A stretch of DNA of 64,000 nucleotides from Granulicella rosea (GTDB lineage: Bacteria; Acidobacteriota; Terriglobia; Terriglobales; Acidobacteriaceae), in assembly GCF_900188085.1 (NCBI RefSeq), contig NZ_FZOU01000003.1, positions 522,567 to 586,566 on the forward strand, given 5' to 3'. The translations under genes and the position numbers were made by a program. The notes under the pieces are model-generated. The model ran no database searches, was not told the DNA's origin, and saw only the letters and a list, made by a program, of their open reading frames with translations. Of this stretch, positions 17,700 through 26,277 are shown piece after piece; position 1 is the first letter of the stretch, and each line of letters begins with the position of its first letter.

Positions 17700-18292
17700 A
17701 GCGCCTGCTGCTGTTCGCATTCGTGTTGCTGGCCGGCGCTTCGTATGTCAGCTACACGACCGTACCGACGCGAAATACGGACGCGACGCACTTCGACACG
17801 ATCATCGTGCTGGGTGTGCCGGCGAACAAGGACGGATCGGCCTCGCCGGGAGAGATGGCGCGCGTCGACGAGGCGGTGCGTGAGTTCCATGCAGGGCGCG
17901 CCGGTCACATCATCCTGAGCGGCGGCGCGGCGTGGACACCTGTGCCGGAGGGCCCGGTGATGGCGAAGGCCGCGGTTGCCGCCGGCGTTCCGGTCGAGGA
18001 TGTGCTGATCGAAGATCGCAGCATGAACACGGTCCAGAATGTGTATTACAGCCACGAGATCATGCAGCAGCACGGCTGGACCTCTGCCGAGGTCATCAGC
18101 GAGGCCAGCCACCTGCCGCGCGCGGCGCTCATTCTGGAGCGCTATGGCTTCCAGTGGCGGACGCATCCGTGCGGCTGGCCGTCGAATAAGTCGGTCCTCG
18201 GCAGGGCAGGCTGGTATACCTATGAGGCGCTGCGCGTGGCGGGGATTCGCTGGTTCGGGTTTCGGCCGAACTCGTATCTGCCGTCTCGATAG
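17696..18292 (+). CDS. YdcF/SanA-like DUF218 membrane-anchored protein
   Basis: The protein is 198 aa from GTG 17696, which overlaps the preceding TGA and implies translational coupling. An N-terminal hydrophobic segment (residues 1-20) anchors it. The DUF218 core follows: FDTIIVLGVPANKDG, AGHIILSGGAAW, EDRSMNTVQNVYYS and SEASHLPRAALILERYG. The family includes E. coli YdcF, SanA and ElyC, with roles linked to the cell envelope but no firm biochemical activity. A longer upstream frame overlaps the peptidase gene and is rejected. Confidence 0.85.
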   Translation: MKRLLLFAFVLLAGASYVSYTTVPTRNTDATHFDTIIVLGVPANKDGSASPGEMARVDEAVREFHAGRAGHIILSGGAAWTPVPEGPVMAKAAVAAGVPVEDVLIEDRSMNTVQNVYYSHEIMQQHGWTSAEVISEASHLPRAALILERYGFQWRTHPCGWPSNKSVLGRAGWYTYEALRVAGIRWFGFRPNSYLPSR

Positions 18293-18375
18293 AGCTCCCG
18301 GCGGACCTGCTTTGCGAGTTTCGTACTCCTTTTCAACATATGTTTCCGCACAGGCTGCGGGCTTAAACTCTAAAG

Positions 18376-21300
18376 ATGGCTGCTGAGTTCACACACCTGC
18401 ATTTGCACACGGATTATTCGCTTCTGGATGGGGCCTGCGATGTCGACAAGCTGATCAAGCATGTCGGCAAGATTGGGCAGAAGTCGGTTGCGATGACCGA
18501 CCACGGCAACATCTTCGGGGCGGTTCACTTCTTCAATTCGGCGGCGAAGGGCGGCATCAAGCCCATTCTGGGGTGTGAGCTCTATATCTGTCAGGCCGAG
18601 GATCACCGCGCCGAGGGCAACGGCGACAAGTACAACCACATGCTGGTGCTGGCCGAGAACGAGGAGGGCTATCGCAACCTCGTCCGCCTGACGAGCGAGG
18701 CGGCGCTGCATGGTTTCTACCGCAAGCCGCGTGTTTCGAAGAACTTCCTCGCCAAGCATACGGCGGGGCTGATCGGGTTTTCCGGCTGTCTGGCGGGCGA
18801 GGTCTCGCAGCATCTGATGGCGAACGACTACGACAAGGCCAGGGCGACGGCCGGCATGTACGAGGAGATGTTCGGCCGGGGAAACTTCTTTCTGGAGGTT
18901 CAGGACCACAAGCTGGCGCCGGATAAAGCCGTCATCGACTACATGTTCAAGCTCGAAAAAGACCTGGACATCCCGCTGATCGCGACCAACGACTCGCACT
19001 ACATCGAGGACGCCGACAGCCGCGCGCACGAGGTGCTGCTGTGCGTGCAGACGGCTGGGTCGATGAACGATCCGAAGCGATTCAAGTTCGACACGCAGGA
19101 GTTCTACATCAAGACCGCCGACGAGATGGCCCGGATGTTCCCGGATCATCCCGAGGTGCTGTCGCGGACGATGCAGTTTCCCGAGCGCTGCAACCTGAAG
19201 CTGAACAAGGTCGACAATCCATTCCCGGACTTCCCAGTGCCCGAGGGCGAGACGCTCGAGACGTACTTCGAGCAGGTCTGCCGCGAGGGGCTGAAGAAGC
19301 GCTTTGCGACCAACATCGCGCACCTGCGCAGCCGCGGTCTGCTGCGGTTTACCGAGGACGATTACTGGGCGCGGCTGAACCGCGAGATCGACTGCATCAA
19401 GGCGATGAAATTCCCCGGCTACTTCATGATCGTGTGGGACTTCATCCGCTATGCGCGCGAGCAGGATATCCCGGTCGGTCCGGGCCGTGGTTCGGCGGCG
19501 GGATCGCTGGTGGCCTACTGCATGGAGATCACGGACGTCGATCCGCTGCAGAACGAGCTACTCTTCGAGCGCTTCCTGAACCCCGAACGTATCTCCATGC
19601 CCGATATCGATATCGACTTCTGCATGAATCGCCGGGGTGAGGTGATCGAGTATGTGCGGCGCAAGTACGGCAACGACCAGGTTGCACAGATCATCACCTT
19701 CAACACGATGGCCGCGAAGGCTGCGATCAAGGACGTCGGACGCGCGCTCGATATGCCGTATGGCGAGGTCGACCGCATCGCGAAGATGATCCAGGGCAAG
19801 ATCGGCATCACGATCGGCGAGGTGCTGAAGGAGAACGGTCCGCTGGCGCAGGCTTACGATGCGGAGCCGCGCATCAAGGAGTTGATCGACACGGCGCTGC
19901 GTCTGGAAGGTCTGGTTCGTGGCGCGGGCGTGCATGCTGCCGGTGTGGTGATTGCGCCGAAGCCGCTGACCGAACTCGTTCCCGTCACGCGCACGAAGGA
20001 CGACGCGATTGTGACCTCCTACGACATGGGCGCGGTCGAGAAGATGGGCCTGTTGAAGATGGACTTCCTCGGCCTGACGACGCTGACTGTCATCGACGAC
20101 GCGCTGAAGCTGATCAAGCAGACGCGCGGCGAGAAGATCGACATGGCTACCGTGCCGCTCGACGATGTGAAGACGTACGAGCAGGTCTTTCATCGCGCGC
20201 TGACCAGCGGCATCTTCCAGTTTGAATCCGGCGGCATGCGCGATGTGTTGCGGAGGTACAAGCCGAACACGGTCGAAGACCTGACGGCGTTGAATGCGCT
20301 CTATCGGCCGGGGCCGATTCAGGGCGGCATGATCGACGAGTTCATCGAGCGCAAGTGGGGCCGGCGCGCCGTCGAATACGAGCTGCCGGAGCTGGAGCCG
20401 ATCCTGCGCGAGACGCTTGGCGTCATGCTCTATCAAGAGCAGGTCATGCAGATCTCGAACAAGCTGGCGGGCTTCTCGCTCAGCCAGGCCGACATGCTGC
20501 GCCGCGCGATGGGTAAGAAGGACGGCCCGGAGATGGAGCGGCAGAAGGTGAAGTTCATGGAGGGCGCGGCTGAGAACAAGCACCCCAAGAACGTCGCCGG
20601 CAACATCTTCGACCTGATGGCCAAGTTCGCGGAGTACGGCTTCAACAAGTCGCACTCGGCTGCGTACGCGCTGCTGGCGTATCACACGGCGTACCTGAAG
20701 ACTCACTACACGGTCGAGTTCATGGCCGCGCTGCTGACGAGCGAAACCTCGAAGCCGGAGAATGTGGTCAAGTACATCTCCGAGTGCCGCGAGATCAACA
20801 TCGCCGTGATTCCGCCGGATGTGCAGATATCGAGCGCCAACTTTACGCCGTCGGACGGGGCGATTCGCTTCGGCCTGGCGGCGATCAAGAACGTCGGCCA
20901 CAATGCGATCGAGTCGATCATCGCGGCGCGCGCGGCGTTGCAGGCCGAGGGCAAGGCTGGCTTCTCGTCGCTGTGGGAGTTCTGCGAGAAGGTGGACCTG
21001 CGGCTGCTGAACAAGCGCGTGCTGGAGTCGCTGATCAAGGCCGGCGCGATGGACTGCTTCGGCCACCGCGCGCAGATCTCGGCCTCGCTGGATAAGGCGA
21101 TGGAGCGCGCGCAGAAGGCGCAGAAGGATGCCGAGTCCGGCCAGCATGGGCTCTTCGGCATCTTCGACGACATGGTCGCAAGCTCGCCGAAGGATGACGA
21201 CTCGCTGCCTAACGTTCCGCAGTGGGACGAGCATACGCGGCTGCAGAACGAGAAGGATGTGCTGGGCTTCTTCGTCTCCGGCCACCCGATGGACAAGTAT

Positions 21301-21906
21301 CGCGAGAAGCTGCGCAATATGAAGGTCGTCGACACGGCGACGGCGTGCGAGATGAAGCCGGAGCCGCAGGTCTTCCGCCGCGGCCGCAGCGAGGAGCCGA
21401 CGAACGAGCTTTCGATCGCAGGCGTCATCACCGGGTTGAAGGTCGCGAAGTCGAAGCGTTCGGGTGAGCTGTATGCGCAGGCGACGCTTGAGGATACGGT
21501 TGGCAAGATCGAGTTGATCGCGTTTCCGCAGAGCTATGAGAAGCTGGCCGAGAAGCTGAAGATCGACGTACCGGTGGTGGTGCGCGGCGTGCTGCGCGGG
21601 GAAGAGGACTCGGCGCCGAAGCTGGCGGTGTCTTCGATCCAGGCGCTGGAGGACATCAAGCTCAAGCTGCCGGACTCGCTGCGCATCGCGGTGCCGCTGC
21701 ATCATCCGGATGCGGAGCTGCTCGAAAAGCTGCTGAGGGTGTTTATGGACTCGCCGGGCGGCGGCAAGGTGCTGCTGGACTTTGAAGAGCCTGGCGACTT
21801 CCGCGCGGTGCTGGAGCCGGCGAAGGTGATGGTGGCGGCCGACCGGTTGTTCATCGACCGGGTGGAGGAGCTGGTCGGGCGCGGCGGAGTGCGTGTGATT
21901 CAGTAG
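18376..21906 (+). CDS. dnaE: DNA polymerase III alpha subunit
   Basis: This is the replicative polymerase catalytic subunit, 1176 aa, the normal DnaE1 length. An N-terminal PHP domain begins HLHTDYSLLDGACD. The palm holds GPGRGSAAGSLVAYC and PDIDIDF with aspartates at 410, 412 and 414. The fingers region includes AAKAAIKDVGR. GAGVHAAGVVI and QFESGGMRDVLRR are conserved blocks, as is the helix-hairpin-helix region near AEYGFNKSHSAAYALLAY. An OB-fold follows (about 1000-1090: ELSIAGVITGLKVAKSKRSG). The start ATG 18376 lies after a short AT-rich leader. Confidence 0.97.
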   Translation: MAAEFTHLHLHTDYSLLDGACDVDKLIKHVGKIGQKSVAMTDHGNIFGAVHFFNSAAKGGIKPILGCELYICQAEDHRAEGNGDKYNHMLVLAENEEGYRNLVRLTSEAALHGFYRKPRVSKNFLAKHTAGLIGFSGCLAGEVSQHLMANDYDKARATAGMYEEMFGRGNFFLEVQDHKLAPDKAVIDYMFKLEKDLDIPLIATNDSHYIEDADSRAHEVLLCVQTAGSMNDPKRFKFDTQEFYIKTADEMARMFPDHPEVLSRTMQFPERCNLKLNKVDNPFPDFPVPEGETLETYFEQVCREGLKKRFATNIAHLRSRGLLRFTEDDYWARLNREIDCIKAMKFPGYFMIVWDFIRYAREQDIPVGPGRGSAAGSLVAYCMEITDVDPLQNELLFERFLNPERISMPDIDIDFCMNRRGEVIEYVRRKYGNDQVAQIITFNTMAAKAAIKDVGRALDMPYGEVDRIAKMIQGKIGITIGEVLKENGPLAQAYDAEPRIKELIDTALRLEGLVRGAGVHAAGVVIAPKPLTELVPVTRTKDDAIVTSYDMGAVEKMGLLKMDFLGLTTLTVIDDALKLIKQTRGEKIDMATVPLDDVKTYEQVFHRALTSGIFQFESGGMRDVLRRYKPNTVEDLTALNALYRPGPIQGGMIDEFIERKWGRRAVEYELPELEPILRETLGVMLYQEQVMQISNKLAGFSLSQADMLRRAMGKKDGPEMERQKVKFMEGAAENKHPKNVAGNIFDLMAKFAEYGFNKSHSAAYALLAYHTAYLKTHYTVEFMAALLTSETSKPENVVKYISECREINIAVIPPDVQISSANFTPSDGAIRFGLAAIKNVGHNAIESIIAARAALQAEGKAGFSSLWEFCEKVDLRLLNKRVLESLIKAGAMDCFGHRAQISASLDKAMERAQKAQKDAESGQHGLFGIFDDMVASSPKDDDSLPNVPQWDEHTRLQNEKDVLGFFVSGHPMDKYREKLRNMKVVDTATACEMKPEPQVFRRGRSEEPTNELSIAGVITGLKVAKSKRSGELYAQATLEDTVGKIELIAFPQSYEKLAEKLKIDVPVVVRGVLRGEEDSAPKLAVSSIQALEDIKLKLPDSLRIAVPLHHPDAELLEKLLRVFMDSPGGGKVLLDFEEPGDFRAVLEPAKVMVAADRLFIDRVEELVGRGGVRVIQ

Positions 21907-21940
21907 GAACCTGTCGTCGTCGGCGTGCGTCTAACCGGGC

Positions 21941-22366
21941 ATGAAGACCTCCGATAAGTCGCTCGCCTACGCGTTGCTGCGTCTTGCCTTTGGCGTCAAC
22001 TTCGCCGGTCATGGGCTGGTCCGAATCTATAACGGTGTCGGCGCCTTTGCTGCGACAACGGCGGAGCATCTGGCGAAGTCGCCTCTGCCGCATGGGTTCG
22101 TGGTGGGGTTTGGGTACTCCATTCCGTGGATCGAGGCCGCGCTCGGGATGGGGTTGATGCTTGGGCTCTTTACCAGAGCGGCGCTGGTGCTGGGCGCGCT
22201 GTTCATGATGGCGCTGACGGTCGGGGTGACGTCGAATCAGCAGTGGGATGTGGCGGGGCAGCAGCTTTTGTACAGCGTAGTGTTCTTCGTCCTGCTCTGG
22301 CTGGTGGAGTGGAATGAGTGGAGTCTGGACGCTCTGTTCTTCACAACGCGAAAAGCCGATGCCTGA
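21941..22366 (+). CDS. DoxX-family membrane protein
   Basis: This is a 141-aa inner-membrane protein with about four hydrophobic segments. It begins with the DoxX signature LLRLAFGVNFAGHGLVRIYNG and continues with IPWIEAALGMGLMLGLFTRAAL. DoxX/DoxD-type proteins are small quinone- or redox-associated membrane proteins whose function is often unknown. It sits alone 35 bases after dnaE and may be read through from it. Confidence 0.8.
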   Translation: MKTSDKSLAYALLRLAFGVNFAGHGLVRIYNGVGAFAATTAEHLAKSPLPHGFVVGFGYSIPWIEAALGMGLMLGLFTRAALVLGALFMMALTVGVTSNQQWDVAGQQLLYSVVFFVLLWLVEWNEWSLDALFFTTRKADA

Positions 22367-22405
22367 ATCTGGGGCTGAGCCTGTTCGTTCGATACAATAG
22401 CTGAG

Positions 22406-23257
22406 ATGGCAGAACTCGAAACAGGTAAAGTCACGCATCCGCCAGCAACGCCGGTACCCGAGGCCTGGGTCCGCACCGAGCTGGCACGGCACCCGCAGCG
22501 TCCCTATCCCATGGACTTCATCGAAGCACTCTTCACCGACTTCAGCGAGATACATGGCGACCGGGCCTTTGGCGATGATCCTGCGATGACCTGCGGGATG
22601 GCGTTCTTCCATGGCGAGCCGGTGCTGGTGATCGGCAACCTGAAGGGCCGTACGCTGAAGGAGCGGGTCACGCGCAAGTTCGGCAGCCCGGAGCCGGAGG
22701 GTTATCGTAAGGCCTTGCGCGCCATGAAGATCGCGGAGAAGTTCGGGCGTCCGGTGTTCACGTTTCTCGATCTGGCGGGCGCTTACCCGGGCATCGAGGC
22801 CGAGGAGCGTGGGCAGGGCGAGGCGATTGCGCGCAACCTGATCGAGATGTCGCGGCTGCGTGTGCCGACCATTGCAACGATCACGGGCGAGGGTGGATCG
22901 GGCGGCGCGCTGGCGCTGGCGGTCGCGGACCGCGTGCTGATGCTCGAGAACGCGATCTACTCGGTGATCTCGCCCGAGGGCTGCGCGGCGATCATGTGGA
23001 AGGATCCGGCGAAGAAGCAGCAGGCGGCGGCCGCGCTGAAGTATACGGCGGTCGACGTGAAACGGCTGGGCTGTGTGGACGACGTGATCTCGGAGCCGGC
23101 GGGCGGCACGCAGGCCGATCCGGCATGCGCGATGCAGATGGTGGATGAGAAGCTGCAGTTCCATCTGGCGGCGCTGAAGGGGCAGAGCCTGGACGAGATG
23201 CTGGCGGCTCGGTATGCGAAGTTCCGGAACATTGCGCAGTTCTATACGGCTGGGTAG
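22406..23257 (+). CDS. accA: Acetyl-CoA carboxylase carboxyltransferase subunit alpha
   Basis: AccA transfers the carboxyl group from biotin to acetyl-CoA, giving malonyl-CoA, together with AccD. The protein is 283 aa. Family blocks are HPQRPYPMDFIEALFTDFSEIHGDRAFGDD, LKGRTLKERVTRKFG-x-PEPEGYRKALR, PVFTFLDLAGAYPGIEAEERGQGEAIA and ITGEGGSGGALALAVADRV. The last carries the paired glycines of the oxyanion hole. It is a little shorter than the about 315-aa E. coli protein because the N-terminal helix is reduced. accD is not in this window. Confidence 0.95.
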   Translation: MAELETGKVTHPPATPVPEAWVRTELARHPQRPYPMDFIEALFTDFSEIHGDRAFGDDPAMTCGMAFFHGEPVLVIGNLKGRTLKERVTRKFGSPEPEGYRKALRAMKIAEKFGRPVFTFLDLAGAYPGIEAEERGQGEAIARNLIEMSRLRVPTIATITGEGGSGGALALAVADRVLMLENAIYSVISPEGCAAIMWKDPAKKQQAAAALKYTAVDVKRLGCVDDVISEPAGGTQADPACAMQMVDEKLQFHLAALKGQSLDEMLAARYAKFRNIAQFYTAG

Positions 23258-23277
23258 TAGAGCGTTTGGAACAAGAC

Positions 23278-23319
23278 CGAAGCAGATTCCCTGCTGGAAC
23301 GACAAAAAGAAAAGCTAAC
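23278..23319. repeat. Dispersed repeat, copy D (degenerate)
   Basis: This short, decayed copy reads CCGAAGCAGATTCCCTGCTGGAACGACAAAAAGAAAAGC. It keeps the order 'AAGCAGATxCC ... GACAAAAAGAAAAG' of the other copies. It lies directly between accA and the CPBP-like gene. Confidence 0.45.
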
Positions 23320-23326
23320 AGGAGTG

Positions 23327-24391
23327 ATGTTGCCTTCGTCCGACGCCGCACAGCCGATACCGCGTAGCTACCAGTTCGTGCTCTTCTGCGTTGGCGGGGC
23401 ATGGTATCTGGCGTCCGATACGATCGCCGGGCGCGCGGCGCGGGGGATCAGTTCGCGGTTCGGCTTTGGCAGTCTACGAGGGTTGCTGGCGGGGTGCTTC
23501 ACGCTGTTCCTGCTGGTGGTGGGCCTGCGGCTGCTGGATTGGATCGCCACGCGCGACGGCAGTCTGGCGACGGTGGCGCCGCTTCCGCGCCGCGAGGGTT
23601 ACGGTACGGAGTGGGGCCTGGGCACGGCGTTCGGCTGGGGACTGGCCATTGCGGTGGTGCTGCCTGTGATGCTGACCGGGCATCTGGTGGTGAACTACGT
23701 CTTCAATCTCAGCACCTTCGGCGCGCTTCTTACAGGAATCGCGACGCTTGCGGTGGCGACCCTGACGCAGGAGATCGTCTTCCGAGGCTACCTGTTTCTG
23801 AGGCTGAGCGGTGCGATCGGGCCAGCCTGGGCGACACTACTGCTTTCGATCGTCTTCGGGTTCTACCTGATGCAGATTCCGGCGATCGGCAGCGCGACTC
23901 CACTCTTCGCCGTCTCGATTCTCTTCGGTGTGCTGCTGTTCATGGCTTACCGGCGTACGCATGCGCTTTGGCTGGGCTGGGGCCTGAACTTCGCCTACCG
24001 CGCGGTGGTGGCGATCCTGTTCGGCCTGCCGATCGCCGGGCGCGCGGAGTTCTCTTCGATCATCGACTCCGACACGACCGGCTCAGTGCGGGTGAGCGGA
24101 GGCGAGTTTGGCCCGGATGCCGCGTTGCTGACGATTCCGATCATGCTTGTGGCGCTGATCGTCCTGTACCGGCTGACGCGAGAGTATGCGTGGAAGTACA
24201 CGCTGCCGGTGATTGTCGCGGGTGGGTACGAGGTCACCGTGGCGCCGCCCGCCGCGCACACCGCGATGGAACGGCAGGCTGCCGCCGCGCCTCCGCCGCT
24301 GGTGCAGATTCTGGCGACGACGCCGCAGACGCGGTCGGTCGAGCCTCCGCCGATGCCTTTTTCGCCGCCTCCCCCGCCGAAGCCGGAATAG
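23327..24391 (+). CDS. CPBP-type membrane protein with altered active-site motifs
   Basis: This is a membrane protein of about 354 aa with roughly eight hydrophobic segments and a proline-rich cytoplasmic tail ending in PPPMPFSPPPPPKPE. The segment LTQEIVFRGYLFLRL aligns with motif 1 of CPBP (ABI/CAAX) proteases, EExxxR, but the first Glu is Gln148; Glu149 and Arg153 remain. The positions of the two catalytic histidines look replaced: FGFYLMQ, where FxxxH is expected, and LGWGLNF, where HxxxN is expected. It may be a non-catalytic scaffold or sorting protein. ATG 23327 is used; GTG 23324 is possible. Confidence 0.7.
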   Translation: MLPSSDAAQPIPRSYQFVLFCVGGAWYLASDTIAGRAARGISSRFGFGSLRGLLAGCFTLFLLVVGLRLLDWIATRDGSLATVAPLPRREGYGTEWGLGTAFGWGLAIAVVLPVMLTGHLVVNYVFNLSTFGALLTGIATLAVATLTQEIVFRGYLFLRLSGAIGPAWATLLLSIVFGFYLMQIPAIGSATPLFAVSILFGVLLFMAYRRTHALWLGWGLNFAYRAVVAILFGLPIAGRAEFSSIIDSDTTGSVRVSGGEFGPDAALLTIPIMLVALIVLYRLTREYAWKYTLPVIVAGGYEVTVAPPAAHTAMERQAAAAPPPLVQILATTPQTRSVEPPPMPFSPPPPPKPE

Positions 24392-24584
24392 CGTTTGGGC
24401 TGAGTGCAGTCGTCTTGGACCGGCACAAACCACAAGTCTTAGAAGTCGAGACAGGGGCGCCTGGTGGAAGGGCGAGCCCATTTTGGGTGTTTTGTAAATT
24501 TAGACAATTATTCAGTTGCAAATGCAGGGGATTGGGAGCAATCTTTCAAGCATCCGAGCTTGCACGTTGGGAGGGCCTCCCCCG

Positions 24585-25727
24585 ATGGTTTCCGACTGTT
24601 GTCCGAATCGCTCTTCTGTCTTTGTGACCCTGTTGTGTCTTTTGCTGCCGGTCTATGCGCGGGCCCAGGTCTTTGTCGTGGGCGAGAAGACCGCGACGGC
24701 CGACCTGTCGACCGAGTTCCATCCCACGCGTATGTCGCTTCCGGATGCTGGGCTGACCGAGCGGGGGATGCGCGAGCTGGAACGAAATCTCGATGGCGAG
24801 CAGGGATTTGCCCATCGTGCGCTGCCGATGGGAGCGGGCCTGACGCTTGAGGCCAACGGCCAGTTGAAGCCTGGACCGGACGGCTACCGCAAGATGATCT
24901 ATGAAAAGGGCCAGGCGGCGGCGGCGGGCGACCGAGTAGCGATTACGTCGCTGAAGGTGGCGGGCGACCGGATCATCCTCGATCTGAACGGCGGGCCGTA
25001 TCTGAAACATCGCTTTCTGCGGCATCTCGAAGTGAACGGGATGCAGGTCGCCAACGACGGCAAGACGCAGGCGACTGGGGCTCGCATTACGTTGACCTTC
25101 GAGGGCGGCGTGCCGGATATCTCCGCGGCGGAGGTGAAGGCGCTGCTCGAACCGGTGATCGACTTCGGCGTGAAGACGACGGAGCAGGCCTATGGCGAGG
25201 CGCAGCCCGCGCCGGTGAAAGAGGCGATCTCCGAACACGACGTGAAGGTGGGGATGAACCATCGCATGGTGCTCGCCGCGCTGGGCCAGCCCGAAAGCAA
25301 GGTGCGCGAGCACGACGAAAAGGACCCCGACGGTCCGCGGTACGAGGAGTGGATCTACGGGCATGTGCCGCAGACGGTGAGGTTTATCCGCTTCGAAGGC
25401 GACCGGGTGAGTATGGTGAAGGTCGCGGCGCCCGGCCAGCAGATCGCGGTTCGCACGCAGGACGAGCTGGATGGTTATCTGCCGCCCGCGCCGACGCGCG
25501 AGATTGCCATGGGCGACGCGCCGGTCGGCGATCCGGCGCATCGGCCGACGCCTCCCACGCTGCTGAAGCCGGGCGATAAGGTGGACGTGGACGGAGAGAA
25601 GAACGGCGCGGTGCAGATGCCGCCGGAGAAGAAGGAAAAGGTTCAGCCGATTCCGGCGCCGCCTTCGTCTTCTGAACCCGGCATGGCGGCGTCAAAACCG
25701 ACGTTGTGCTCGCCGATGCCGCAGTAA
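24585..25727 (+). CDS. Secreted hypothetical protein with lysine/proline-rich C-terminus
   Basis: The protein is 380 aa from ATG 24585, which gives a clean signal peptide (VTLLCLLLPVYARAQ, cleavage near residue 28) and has GGAGGG upstream. The mature part has a region resembling a BON/PDZ-free beta-rich domain (residues about 90-190: AITSLKVAGDRIILDLNGGPYLKHRF). A SmpA/BamE-like stretch (about 220-285: VKVGMNHRMVLAALGQPESKVRE) then ends in YEEWIYGHVPQTVRFIRFEGDRV. The 'MxxxxVxxxLGxPxxxxxx...W.Y' pattern is typical of BamE-type outer-membrane lipoprotein folds. The last 70 residues are low-complexity Pro/Lys. I assign no function. Confidence 0.75.
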   Translation: MVSDCCPNRSSVFVTLLCLLLPVYARAQVFVVGEKTATADLSTEFHPTRMSLPDAGLTERGMRELERNLDGEQGFAHRALPMGAGLTLEANGQLKPGPDGYRKMIYEKGQAAAAGDRVAITSLKVAGDRIILDLNGGPYLKHRFLRHLEVNGMQVANDGKTQATGARITLTFEGGVPDISAAEVKALLEPVIDFGVKTTEQAYGEAQPAPVKEAISEHDVKVGMNHRMVLAALGQPESKVREHDEKDPDGPRYEEWIYGHVPQTVRFIRFEGDRVSMVKVAAPGQQIAVRTQDELDGYLPPAPTREIAMGDAPVGDPAHRPTPPTLLKPGDKVDVDGEKNGAVQMPPEKKEKVQPIPAPPSSSEPGMAASKPTLCSPMPQ

Positions 25728-25896
25728 CGCCGGCGCCGTGTAAGATAGACGATGGTTGCACGTGCAGAGTTCGCCCGCAGGAAAATCCGCGTCCCATCCC
25801 GGATGTACCACGACGAAGCTCAGGTGAACCGGCGCATATGCGCCGTGTTCGGGCGCGTGGATCAAAATCCGATGAAAGATGTACCTGGGGGAAGTT

Positions 25897-26076
25897 ATGT
25901 CGAAGATTGCCAAGACCGGCGACCGTAAGAAGGAAATGGACACCAACAAGAGCACCGATTGCCCGAAGTGCGGCAAGGTGACTCGCATCGTCAAGCGCGT
26001 GAAGGACCGCGAGCGCGGCATTCCGGGCGGAGTGTATATCTCGTGCTCGGCCTGCGACTTTTTCGAAAAGCTCTAG
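25897..26076 (+). CDS. Small zinc-ribbon protein
   Basis: This is a 59-aa protein from ATG 25897 with GGGGGAAG upstream. Two CxxC knuckles (CPKCGKVTRIVKRVKDRERG and SCSACDFFEKL) form a likely zinc ribbon; the rest is strongly basic. Such a protein could bind nucleic acid or the ribosome, but no function is known to me. It is followed directly by a strong hairpin terminator, so it is the end of a short transcript. Confidence 0.8.
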   Translation: MSKIAKTGDRKKEMDTNKSTDCPKCGKVTRIVKRVKDRERGIPGGVYISCSACDFFEKL

Positions 26077-26097
26077 TTTTTCGGTTACGCCGGTATG

Positions 26098-26127
26098 GAA
26101 AAAGAGCCCTTCGGGGCTCTTTTTTCG
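26098..26127 (+). terminator. Terminator after the zinc-ribbon gene
   Basis: The stem AAAAGAGCCC - TTC - GGGGCTCTTTTTT, with a TTC loop and a U-rich tail, lies 22 bases after the stop at 26076. It is one of the clearest terminators in the window. Confidence 0.92.
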
Positions 26128-26277
26128 TTGGCTGTTTTCCGCATGGGCGAGCGGCGGCTAAACTTCCTGCACACAGTGACTTGAGGGTGGAAAGATGTAC
26201 CGCGGCTGACACCTTTGGGCCTTGACGAACGTCGTCCGGCAGGATCAGACTCTACAGCGGAAAGTAGGTAATCCGCT

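Noticed and set aside
19558..21705. 715-codon open frame on the minus strand inside dnaE
   Set aside because: It is a shadow of dnaE, whose polymerase motifs are complete; the Arg/Leu/His/Val-rich translation has no domain.
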